NCBI RefSeq assembly: GCF_037975245.1
Contig: NC_092564.1
Location: 21,803,984-21,867,983 of the forward strand
Length of the DNA stretch: 64,000 nucleotides
Direction of reading: 5' to 3'
From: Apostichopus japonicus
Lineage: Eukaryota > Echinodermata > Holothuroidea > Aspidochirotida > Stichopodidae
A program made the translations under genes and the position numbers. Shown piece after piece: positions 1 to 10,997 of this stretch. Position 1 is the stretch's first letter. Each line of letters opens with the position of its first letter. The notes below the pieces were generated by a model that did not search any database, was not told where the DNA came from, and saw nothing but the letters and a program-made list of their open reading frames with translations.

Positions 1-1006
1 ACTCCGGCAAACCAAATATGAATTTGGTCCGACATAACCCACCTGAAATATCGTGTTTACGAGATTTTTACAATTTGACCCCTGGTGACCCCTGGTGACC
101 CCTGGTGACCCCTGGTGACCCCTGGTGACCCCTGGTGACCCCAAATGACCTTTGACCTGCGTCGAAAACAAAGGGTAAGCGGTACTTTGGCAAACCAAAT
201 ATGAAGGTGATCCGATATTACCCACCTGAGATATCGTGTTTACGAGATTTTTACAATTTGACCCCTGGTGACCCCTGGTGACCCCAAATGACATTTGCCC
301 TGCATCGGAAACAAAGGGTAAGCGGTACTCTGGCAAACCAAATATTAAGTTGGTCCGACATTACCCACCTGACATATCGTGTTTACGAGATTTTTACAAT
401 TTGAACCCTGGTGACCCCTGGTGACCCCTGGTTACCCCAAATGACCTTTGACCTGCATCGAAAACCAAGGGTAAGCGGTACTCCGGCAAACCAAATATGA
501 AGTTGGTCCGATATTACCCACCTGAGATATCGTGTTTCGAGATTTTTACAATTTGACCCCTGGTGACCCCTGGTGACCCCAAATGACCTTTGACCTGCAT
601 CGAAAACAAAGGGTAAGCGGTACTCCGGCAAACCAAATATGAATTTGGTCCGACATTACCCACCTGACATATCGTGTTTACGAGATTTTACAATTTGACC
701 CCTGGTGACCCCTGGTGACCCCTGGTGACCCCTGGTGACCCCTGGTTACCCCAAATGACCTTTGACCTGCATCGAAAACCAAGGGTAAGCGGTACTCCGG
801 CAAACCAAATATGAAGTTGGTCCGATATTACCCACCTGAGATATCGTGTTTCGAGATTTTTACAATTTGACCCCTGGTGACCCCTGGTGACCCCAAATGA
901 CCTGCATCGAAAACAAAGGGTAAGCGGTACTTAGGGAAACCAAATATGAATTTGGTCCGACATTACCCACCTGAAATATCGTGTTTACGAGATTTTTACA
1001 ATTTGA

Positions 1007-1096
1007 CCCCTGGTGACCCCTGGTGACCCCTGGTGACCCCTGGTGACCCCTGGTGACCCCTGGTGACCCCTGGTGACCCCTGGTGACCCCTGGTGA
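1007..1096 (+). repeat. 10-mer minisatellite tract, n=9
   Basis: Nine CCCCTGGTGA copies run directly into CCTTTGACCTGCGTCG. The usual CCCCAAATGA tail is missing, so the last 10-mer and the tail appear to have been merged. Confidence 0.9.
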
Positions 1097-2725
1097 CCTT
1101 TGACCTGCGTCGAAAACAAAGGGTAAGCGGTTCTCCGCAAACCAAATATGAAGGTGGTCCGATATTACCCACCTGAGATATCGTGTTTACGAGATTTTTA
1201 CAATTTGACCCCTGGTGACAACTGGTGACCCCAAATGACCTTTGACCTGCATCGAAAACAAAGGGTAAGCGGTATTCCGGCAAACCAAATATGAAGTTGG
1301 TCCGACATCACCCACCTGACATATCGTGTTTACGAGATTTTTACAATTTGAACCCTGGTGACCCCTGGTGACCCCTGGTTACCCCAAATGACCTTTGACC
1401 TGCATCGAAAACCAAGGGTAAGCGGTACTCCGGCAAACCAAATATGAAATTGGTCCGACATTACCCACCTGAGATATCGTGTTTACGAGATTTTTAAAAT
1501 TTGACCCCTGGTGACCGCTGGTGACCCCTGGTGACCCCAAATGACCATTGACCTGCATCGAAAACAAAAGGTAAGCGGTACTCCGGCAAACCAAATATGA
1601 ATTTGGTCCGACATTACCCACCTGAGATATCGTGTTTACGAGATTTTTACAATTTGACCCCTGGTGACCCCTGGTGACCCCTGGTGACCCCAAATGACCT
1701 TTGACCTGCATCGAAAAAAAAGGGTAAGCGGTACTCCGGCAAACCAAATATGAAATTGGTCCGACATTACCCACCTGAGATATCGTGTTTACGAGATTTT
1801 ACAATTTGACCCCTGGTGACCCCTGGTGACCCCTGGTGACCCCTGGTGACCCCTGGTGACCCCAAATGACCTTTGACCTGCATCGAAAACAAAGGGTAAG
1901 CGGTACTTCGGCAAACCAAATATGAAGGTGGTCCGACATTACCCAAATGAGATATCGTGTTTACGAGATTTTTACAATTTGACCCCTGGTGACCCCTGGT
2001 GACCCCAAATGACCTTTGACCTGCATCGAATACAAAGGGTAAGCGGTACTCCGGCAAACCAAATATGAATTTGGTCCGACATTACCCACCTGACATATCG
2101 TGTTTACGAGATTTTACAAATTGACCACTGGTGACCCCTGGTGACCCCTGGTGACCCCAAATGACCTTTGACCTGCATCGAAAACAAAGGGTAAGCTGTA
2201 CTCCGGGAAACCAAATATGAATTTGGTCCGACATTACCCACCTGAGATATCGTGTTTACGAGATTTTTACAATTTGACCCCTGGTGACCCCTGGTGACCC
2301 CTGGTGACCCCAAATGACCTTTGACCTGCATCGAAAACAAAGGGTAAGCGGTACTCCGGCAAACCAAATATGAAGTTGGTCCGACATTACCCAGCTGAAA
2401 TATCGTGTTTACGAGATTTTTACAATTTGACCCCTGGTGACCCCTGGTGACCCCTGGTGACCCCAAATGACCTTTGACCTGCATCGAAAACTAAGGGTAA
2501 GCGGTACTCCGGCAAACCAAATATGAAGTTGGTCCGATATTACCCACCTGAGATATCGTGTTTCGAGATTTTTACAATCTGACCCCTGGTGACCCCTGGT
2601 GACCCGAAATGACCTTTCACCTGCATCGAAAACAAAAGGTAAGCGGTACTCCGGAAAACCAAATATGAAATTGGTCCGACATTACCCACCTGAAATATCG
2701 TGTTTACGAGATTTTTACAATTTGA

Positions 2726-2835
2726 CCCCTGGTGACCCCTGGTGACCCCTGGTGACCCCTGGTGACCCCTGGTGACCCCTGGTGACCCCTGGTGACCCCT
2801 GGTGACCCCTGGTGACCACTGGTGACCCCTGGTAA
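2726..2835 (+). repeat. 10-mer minisatellite tract, n=11
   Basis: Eleven 10-mers including variants CCACTGGTGA and CCCCTGGTAA at the right end. The related tract at 17394-17513 has twelve. Confidence 0.9.
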
Positions 2836-2860
2836 CCCAAATGACCTTTGACCTGCATCG

Positions 2861-5574
2861 AAAACCAAGGGTAGGCGGTACTCCGGCAAACCAAATATGA
2901 AGTTGATCCGATATTACCCACTTGAGATATCGTGTTTCGAGATTTTTACAATTTGACCACTGGTGACCCCTGGTGACCCCTGGTGACCCCTGGTGACCCC
3001 TGGTGACCCCTGGTGACCCCAAATGACCTTTGACCTGCATCGAAAACAAAGTGTAAGCGGTACTACGGCAAACCAAATATGAAGTTGGTCCGATATAACC
3101 CACCTGAGATATTGTGTTTACGAGATTTTTACAATTTGACCCCTGGTGACCCCTGGTGACCCCAAATGACCTTTGACCTGCATCGAAAACAAAGGGTAAG
3201 CGGTTTTTCGGCAAACCAAATATGAAGTTGGTCCGACATTACCCACTTGAGATATCGTGTTTACGAGATTTTTACAATTTGACCCCGGTGACCCAAAATG
3301 ATCTTTGACCTGCATCGAAAACAAAGGGTAAGCGTACTCCGGCAAACCAAATATAAAGGTGGTTCGACATTACCCACCTGAGATATCGTGTTTACGAGAT
3401 TTTTATAATTTGACCCCCGGTGACCCCAAATGACCTTTGACCTGCATCGAAAACAAAGGGTAAGCGGTACTCCGGCAAACCAAATATGAAGGTGGTCCGA
3501 CATTACCCACCTGAAATATCGTGTTTACGAGATTTTTGACCCCTGGTGACCCCAAATGACCTTTGACCTGCATCGAAAACAAAAGGTAAGCGGTTCTCCG
3601 GCAAACCAAATATGAAATTGTTCCGACATTACCCACCTGAGATATCGTGTTTACGAGATTTTCATAATTTGACCCCTGGTGACCCAAATGACCTTTGACC
3701 TGCATCGAACACAAAGGGTAAGCGGTACTCCGGCAAACCAAATATGAAGTTGTTCCGACATTACCCACCTGAGATATCGTGTTTACGAGATTTTTACAAT
3801 TTGACCCCTGGTGACACCTGGTGACTGCTGGTGACCCCTGGTGACCCCTAGTGACCCCAAATGACCTTTGACCTGCATCGAAAACAAAGGGTAAGCGGTA
3901 CTCCGGCAAACCAAATATGAAGTTGGTCCGATATTGCCCACCTGAGATATCGTGTTTCTAGATTTTTACAATTTGACCACTGGTGACCCCAAATGACCTT
4001 TGACCTGCATCGAAAACAAAGGGTAAGCGGTACTCCGGCAAACCAAATATGAAGTTGGTCCGACATTACCCACCTGACATATCGTGTTTACGAGATTTTT
4101 ACAATTTGACCCCTGGTGACCCCTGGTGACCCCTGGTGACCCCTGGTGACCCCTGGTGACCCCTGGTGACCCCTGGTGACCCCAAATGACCTTTGACCTG
4201 CATCGAAAACAAAGGGTAAGCGGTACTCCGGCAAACCAAATATGAAGTTGGTCCGACATTACCCACCTGACATATCGTGTTTACGAGATTTTTACAATTT
4301 GACCCCTGGTGACCCCTGGTGACCCCTGGTGACCCCTGGTGACCCCTGGTGACCCCTGGTGACCCCAAATGACCTTTGACCTGCATCGAAAACCAACGGT
4401 AAGCGGTACTCCGGCAAACCAAATATGAAGTTGGTCCGATATTAAACACCTGAGATATCGTGTTTCCAGATTTTTACAATCTGACCCCTGGTGACCCCTG
4501 GTGACCCCTGGTGACCCCAAATGACCTTTGACCTGCATCGAAAACAAAGGGTAAGCGGTACTCCGGCAAACCAAATATGAATTTGGTCCGACATTACCCA
4601 CCTGAAATATCGTGTTTACGAGTTTTTTACAATTTGACCCCTGGTGACCCCTGGTGACCCCTGGTGACCCCTGGTGACCCCAAATGACCTTTGACCTGCA
4701 TCGAAAACAAAGGGTAAGCGGTACTCCGGCAAACCAAATATGAATTTGGTCCGACATAACCCACCTGACATATCGTGTTTACGAGATTTTACAATTTGAC
4801 CCCTGGTGACCCCTGGTGACCCCTGGTAACCCCAAATGACCTTTGACCTGCATCGAAAACAAAGGGTAAGCGGTACTCCGGCAAACCAAATATGAAGTTG
4901 GTCCGATATTACCCACCTGAGATATCGTGTTTCGAGATTTTTACAATCTGACACCTGGTGACCCCTGGTGACCCCAAATGACCTTTGACCTGCATCGAAA
5001 ACAAAGGGTAAGCGGTACTTCGGCAAACCAAATATGAATTTGGTCCGACATTACCCACCTTTCATATCGTGTTTACGAGTCTTTACAATTTGACCCCTGG
5101 TGACCCCTGGTGACCCCTGGTGACCCCTGGTGACCCCTGGTGAACCCAAATGACCTTTGCCCTGCATCGAAAACAAAGGGTAAGCGGTACTCCGGCAAAC
5201 CAAATTTGAAATTGGTCCGACATTACCCACCTGAAATATCGTGTTTACGAGTTTTTAACAATTTGACCCCTGGTGACCCCTGGTGACCCCTGGTGACCCC
5301 TGGTGACCCCTGGTGACCCCTGGTGACCCCTGGTGACCCCTGGTGACCCCTGGTGTCCCCTGGTGACCCCTGGTGAGCCCAAATGACCTTTGACCTGCAT
5401 CGAAAACAAAGGGTAAGCGGTACTCCGGCAAACCAAATATGAATTTGGTCCGACATTACCCACCTGACATATCGTGTTTACGAGATTTTACAATTTGACC
5501 CCTGGTGACCCCTGGTGACCCCTGGTGACCCCTGGTGACCCCTGGTGAACCCAAATGACCTTTGCCCTGCATCG
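2861..5574 (+). repeat. 2.7 kb tandem duplication, copy 1
   Basis: Starts with the rare variant CGAAAACCAAGGGTAGGCGG followed by GTTGATCCGATATTACCCACTTGAG. The same variant opens copy 2 at 5575, giving a period of about 2714-2724 bp. Internal landmarks are CGGTTTTTCGGC, TACAATTTGACCCCGGTGACC with GATCTTTGACC, and GACACCTGGTGACTGCTGG, all in the same order in both copies. Copy 1 retains two adjacent units with 10-mer counts of 7 and 6 (4108-4360) that are represented by a single unit in copy 2. Confidence 0.85.
5267..5376 (+). repeat. 10-mer minisatellite tract, n=11
   Basis: Eleven 10-mers with an internal CCCCTGGTGT variant and tail GCCCAAATGACC. The copy at 7858-7967 keeps the same number and the same variant at the same place. 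Confidence 0.9.
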
Positions 5575-8160
5575 AAAACCAAGGGTAGGCGGTACTCCGG
5601 CAAACCAAATATGAAGTTGATCCGATATTACCCACTTGAGATATCGTGTTTCGAGATTTTTACAATTTGACCACTGGTGACCCCTGGTGACCCCTGGTGA
5701 CCCCTGGTGACCCCTGGTGACCCCTGGTGACCCCTGGTGACCCCAAATGACCTTTGACCTGCATCGAAAACAAAGTGTAAGCGGTACTACGGCAAACCAA
5801 ATATGAAGTTGGTCCGATATAACCCACCTGAGATATTGTGTTTACGAGATTTTTACAATTTGACCCCTGGTGACCCCTGGTGACCCCAAATGACCTTTGA
5901 CCTGCATCGAAAACAAAGGGTAAGCGGTTTTTCGGCAAACCAAATATGAAGTTGGTCCGACATTACCCACTTGAGATATCGTGTTTACGAGATTTTTACA
6001 ATTTGACCCCGGTGACCCAAAATGATCTTTGACCTGCATCGAAAACAAAGGGTAAGCGTACTCCGGCAAACCAAATATAAAGGTGGTTCGACATTACCCA
6101 CCTGAGATATCGTGTTTACGAGATTTTTATAATTTGACCCCCGGTGACCCCAAATGACCTTTGACCTGCATCGAAAACAAAGGGTAAGCGGTACTCCGGC
6201 AAACCAAATATGAAGGTGGTCCGACATTACCCACCTGAAATATCGTGTTTACGAGATTTTTGACCCCTGGTGACCCCAAATGACCTTTGACCTGCATCGA
6301 AAACAAAAGGTAAGCGGTTCTCCGGCAAACCAAATATGAAATTGTTCCGACATTACCCACCTGAGATATCGTGTTTACGAGATTTTCATAATTTGACCCC
6401 TGGTGACCCAAATGACCTTTGACCTGCATCGAACACAAAGGGTAAGCGGTACTCCGGCAAACCAAATATGAAGTTGTTCCGACATTACCCACCTGAGATA
6501 TCGTGTTTACGAGATTTTTACAATTTGACCCCTGGTGACACCTGGTGACTGCTGGTGACCCCTGGTGACCCCTAGTGACCCCAAATGACCTTTGACCTGC
6601 ATCGAAAACAAAGGGTAAGCGGTACTCCGGCAAACCAAATATGAAGTTGGTCCGATATTGCCCACCTGAGATATCGTGTTTCTAGATTTTTACAATTTGA
6701 CCACTGGTGACCCCAAATGACCTTTGACCTGCATCGAAAACAAAGGGTAAGCGGTACTCCGGCAAACCAAATATGAAGTTGGTCCGACATTACCCACCTG
6801 ACATATCGTGTTTACGAGATTTTTACAATTTGACCCCTGGTGACCCCTGGTGACCCCTGGTGACCCCTGGTGACCCCTGGTGACCCCTGGTGACCCCTGG
6901 TGACCCCTGGTGACCCCTGGTGACCCCTGGTGACCCCTGGTGACCCCAAATGACCTTTGACCTGCATCGAAAACCAACGGTAAGCGGTACTCCGGCAAAC
7001 CAAATATGAAGTTGGTCCGATATTAAACACCTGAGATATCGTGTTTCCAGATTTTTACAATCTGACCCCTGGTGACCCCTGGTGACCCCTGGTGACCCCA
7101 AATGACCTTTGACCTGCATCGAAAACAAAGGGTAAGCGGTACTCCGGCAAACCAAATATGAATTTGGTCCGACATTACCCACCTGAAATATCGTGTTTAC
7201 GAGTTTTTTACAATTTGACCCCTGGTGACCCCTGGTGACCCCTGGTGACCCCTGGTGACCCCTGGTGACCCCAAATGACCTTTGACCTGCATCGAAAACA
7301 AAGGGTAAGCGGTACTCCGGCAAACCAAATATGAATTTGGTCCGACATAACCCACCTGACATATCGTGTTTACGAGATTTTACAATTTGACCCCTGGTGA
7401 CCCCTGGTGACCCCTGGTAACCACAAATGACCTTTGACCTGCATCGAAAACAAAGGGTAAGCGGTACTCCGGCAAACCAAATATGAAGTTGGTCCGATAT
7501 TACCCACCTGAGATATCGTGTTTCGAGATTTTTACAATCTGACACCTGGTGACCCCTGGTGACCCCAAATGACCTTTGACCTGCATCGAAAACAAAGGGT
7601 AAGCGGTACTTCGGCAAACCAAATATGAATTTGGTCCGACATTACCCACCTTTCATATCGTGTTTACGAGTCTTTACAATTTGACCCCTGGTGACCCCTG
7701 GTGACCCCTGGTGACCCCTGGTGACCCCTGGTGAACCCAAATGACCTTTGCCCTGCATCGAAAACAAAGGGTAAGCGGTACTCCGGCAAACCAAATTTGA
7801 AATTGGTCCGACATTACCCACCTGAAATATCGTGTTTACGAGTTTTTTACAATTTGACCCCTGGTGACCCCTGGTGACCCCTGGTGACCCCTGGTGACCC
7901 CTGGTGACCCCTGGTGACCCCTGGTGACCCCTGGTGACCCCTGGTGTCCCCTGGTGACCCCTGGTGAGCCCAAATGACCTTTGACCTGCATCGAAAACAA
8001 AGGGTAAGCGGTACTCCGGCAAACCAAATATGAATTTGGTCCGACATTACCCACCTGACATATCGTGTTTACGAGATTTTACAATTTGACCCCTGGTGAC
8101 CCCTGGTGACCCCTGGTGACCCCTGGTGACCCCTGGTGAACCCAAATGACCTTTGCCCTG
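5575..8160 (+). repeat. 2.7 kb tandem duplication, copy 2
   Basis: Second copy of the 2861-5574 block. The offset is 2724 bp up to about 6.8 kb and 2591 bp after it. The 133-bp step is explained by loss of one unit at the fused 10-mer tract 6834-6943 (minus 143 bp) plus one extra 10-mer at about 7211-7260. The remaining variants, such as CCTTTCATATCG and GGTGTCCCCTGGTGAGCCC, are preserved in order. Confidence 0.83.
6834..6943 (+). repeat. 10-mer tract, n=11, fused from two units
   Basis: Occupies the position of two separate tracts (n=7 and n=6) plus the unit body between them in the paralogous stretch 4108-4360. The flanks match the left flank of the first and the right flank of the second (CGAAAACCAACGG). 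Confidence 0.88.
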
Positions 8161-8510
8161 CATCGAAAACAAAGGGTAAGCGGTACTCCGGCAAACCAAA
8201 TATGAAATTGGTCCGACATTACCCACCTGAAATATCGTGTTTACGAGTTTTTTACAATTTGACCCCTGGTCTGGTGACCCCTGGTGACCCCTGGTGACCC
8301 CTGGTGACCAGTGGTGACCCCTGGTGACCCCTGGTGACCCCTGGTGACCCCTGGTGACCCCTGGTGTCCCCTGGTGACCCCTGGTGAGCCCAAATGACCT
8401 TTGACCTGCATCGTAAACAAAGGGTAAGCGGTACTCCGGCAAACCAAATATGAATTTGGTCCGACATTACCCACCTGACATATCGTGTTTACGAGATTTT
8501 TAAAATTTGA

Positions 8511-8630
8511 CCCCTGGTGACCCCTGGTGACCCCTGGTGACCCCTGGTGACCCCTGGTGACCCCTGGTGACCCCTGGTGACCCCTGGTGACCCCTGGTGA
8601 CCCCTGGTGACCCCTGGTGACCCCTGGTGA
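8511..8630 (+). repeat. 10-mer minisatellite tract, n=12
   Basis: Twelve uninterrupted CCCCTGGTGA copies between TAAAATTTGA and CCCCAAATGA. The minus strand has thirteen GGGG runs with 6-nt spacing. Confidence 0.92.
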
Positions 8631-8780
8631 CCCCAAATGACCTTTGACCTGCATCGAAAACAAAGGGTAAGCGGTACTCCGGCAAACCAAATATGAATTT
8701 GGTCAGACATTACCCACCTGAGATATCGTGTTTACGAGATTTTTACAATTTGACCCCTGGTGACCCCTGGTGACCCCAAA

Positions 8781-8793
8781 TGACCTTTGACCT
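8781..8793 (-). promoter_or_regulatory. DR1 nuclear-receptor-like element (representative of one per A unit)
   Basis: On the minus strand the tail-to-body join of family A units reads AGGTCAAAGGTCA, the textbook direct repeat of AGGTCA with a 1-bp spacer. It is followed by TTTG and GGGTCA half-sites every 10 bp through the 10-mer tract (DR4 spacing). This example is typical and most units carry it unchanged. Binding is known for DR1 elements in general (HNF4, RXR heterodimers, COUP-TF). Any role here is inference, since the match could be chance fixed by amplification. Confidence 0.35.
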
Positions 8794-9637
8794 GCATCGA
8801 AAACAAAGGGTAAGCGGTACTCCGGCAAACCAAATATGAAGTTGGTCCGACATTACCCACCTGAGATATCGTGTTTCGAGATTTTTACAATTTGACCCCT
8901 GGTGACCCCTGGTGACCCCAAATGACCTTTGACCTGCATCGAAAACAAAAGGTAAGCGGTACTCCGGCAAACAAAATATGAAATTGGTCCGAAATTACCC
9001 ACCTGAAATATCGTGTTTACTAGATTTTTACAATTTGACCCCTGGTGACCCCTGGTGACCCCTGGTGACCCCTGGTGACCCCAAATGACCTTTGACCTGC
9101 ATCGAAAACAAAGGGTAAGCGGTACTCCGGCAAACCAAATATGAATTTGGTCCGACATTACCCACCTGAAATATCGTGTTTACGAGTTTTTTACATTTTG
9201 ACCCCTGGTGACCCCTGGTGACCCCTGGTGACCCCTGGTGACCCCTGGTGAACCCAAATGACCTTTGCCCTGCATCGAAAACAAAGGGTAAGCGGTACTC
9301 CGGCAAACCAAATATGAAATTGGTCCGACATTACCCACCTGAAATATCGTGTTTACGAGTTTTTTACAATTTGACCCCTGGTGACCCCTGGTGACCCCTG
9401 GTGACCCCTGGTGACCCCTGGTGACCCCTGGTGACCAGTGGTGACCCCTGGTGACCCCTGGTGACCCCTGGTGACCCCTGGTGACCCCTGGTGTCCCCTG
9501 GTGACCCCTGGTGAGCCCAAATGACCTTTGACCTGCATCGTAAACAAAGGGTAAGCGGTACTCCGGCAAACCAAATATGAATTTGGTCCGACATTACCCA
9601 CCTGACATATCGTGTTTACGAGATTTTTACAATTTGA

Positions 9638-9767
9638 CCCCTGGTGATACCTGGTGACCCCTGGTGACCCCTGGTGACCCCTGGTGACCCCTGGTGACCC
9701 CTGGTGACCCCTGGTGACCCCTGGTGACCCCTGGTGACCCCTGGTGACCCCTGGTGACCCCTGGTGA
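9638..9767 (+). repeat. 10-mer minisatellite tract, n=13
   Basis: Thirteen 10-mers. The second is TACCTGGTGA, the rest are CCCCTGGTGA. Confidence 0.9.
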
Positions 9768-10815
9768 CCCCAAATGACCTTTGACCTGCATCGAAAACAA
9801 AGGGTAAGCGGTACTCCGGCAAACCAAATATGAATTTGGTCCGACATTACCCACCTGAGATATCGTGTTTACGAGATTTTTACAATTTGACCCCTGGTGA
9901 CCCCTGGTGACCCCAAATGACCTTTGACCTGCATCGAAAACAAAGGGTAAGCGGTACTCCGGCAAACCAAATATGAAGTTGGTCCGACATTACCCACCTG
10001 AGATATCGTGTTTCGAGATTTTTACAATTTGACCCCTGGTGACCCCTGGTGACCCCAAATGACCTTTGACCTGCATCGAAAACAAAAGGTAAGCGGTACT
10101 CCGGCAAACAAAATATGAAATTGGTCCGAAATTACCCACCTGAAATATCGTGTTTACTAGATTTTTACAATTTGACCCCTGGTGACCCCTGGTGACCCCT
10201 GGTGACCCCTGGTGACCCCAAATGACCTTTGACCTGCATCGAAAACAAAGGGTAAGCGGTACTCCGGCAAACCAAATATGAATTTGGTCCGACATTACCC
10301 ACCTGAAATATCGTGTTTACGAGTTTTTTACATTTTGACCCCTGGTGACCCCTGGTGACGCCTGGTGACCCCTGGTAACCCCAAATGACCTTTGACCTGC
10401 ATCGAAAACAAAGGGTAAGCGGTACTCCGGCAAACCAAATATGAAGGTGGTCCGACATTACCCACCTGAGATATCGTGTTTACGAGATTTTTACAATTTG
10501 ACCCCTGGTGACCCCTGGTGACCCCTGGTGACCCCTGGTGACCCCTGGTGACCCCAAATGACTTTGACCTGCATCGAAAACAAAGGGTAAGCGGTACTCC
10601 GGCAAACCAACAATAAAGGTGGTCCGACATTACCCACCTGAGATATCGTGTTTACGAGATTTTTACAATTTGACCCCTGGTGACCCCTGGTGACCCCAAA
10701 TGACCTTTGACCTGCATCGAAAACAAAGGGTAAGCGGTACTCCGGCAAACCAAATATGAAATTGGTCCGACATTACCCACCTGACATATCATGTTTACGA
10801 GATTTTACAATTTGA

Positions 10816-10915
10816 CCCCTGGTGACCCCTGGTGACCCCTGGTGACCCCTGGTGACCCCTGGTGACCCCTGGTGACCCCTGGTGACCCCTGGTGACCCCT
10901 GGTGACCCCTGGTGA
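10816..10915 (+). repeat. 10-mer minisatellite tract, n=10
   Basis: Ten uniform CCCCTGGTGA copies. The homologous tract in the next higher-order copy (13081-13170) has nine. Confidence 0.9.
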
Positions 10916-10997
10916 CCCCAAATGACCTTTGACCTGCATCGAAAACAAAGGGTAAGCGGTACTCCGGCAAACCAAATATGAATTTGGTCCGACATTA

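Larger units (their letters stand above)
293..4010 (+). repeat. Block duplicated ~14.6 kb downstream (left copy)
   Basis: Ordered series of family A units with distinctive variants that recurs at about 14.82-18.56 kb. Shared landmarks include TGCCCTGCATCGGAAAC (about 296 and 14821), the contracted GGTGACCTTTGACCTGCGTCG (about 1091 and 15763), CATCGAAAAAAAAGGG (about 1710 and 16378) and GACACCTGGTGACTGCTGG (about 3808 and 18353). The offset is 14668 bp across about 1.3-2.5 kb and 14545 bp across about 3.4-4.0 kb. The change reflects loss of one whole unit and changes in 10-mer number. Part of this block also belongs to the 2.7 kb tandem duplication that starts at about 2.86 kb. Confidence 0.8.
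8713..10997 (+). repeat. 2.28 kb dimeric higher-order repeat, copy 1
   Basis: Two related half-blocks of about 1.14 kb each open with the same set of units (TTTCGAGATTT, then CAAACAAAATATGAAATTGGTCCGAAATT, then TTTACTAGATTT). The first half continues with the GACCAGTGGTGACC and GGTGTCCCC variants, the second with GACGCCTGGTGACCCCTGGTAA. The pattern recurs in the next 2.27 kb: corresponding units at 8743 and 11028 are 2285 bp apart, and those at 9880 and 12145 are 2265 bp apart. Confidence 0.82.

Noticed and set aside
6823-7617. 264-codon minus-strand open frame, and many of 60-190 codons in 1-49.4 kb
   Set aside because: Translations of satellite A units and the 10-mer (GVTRGHQGSP). They start and stop at recurrent variant sites, overlap in several frames and match no protein family.
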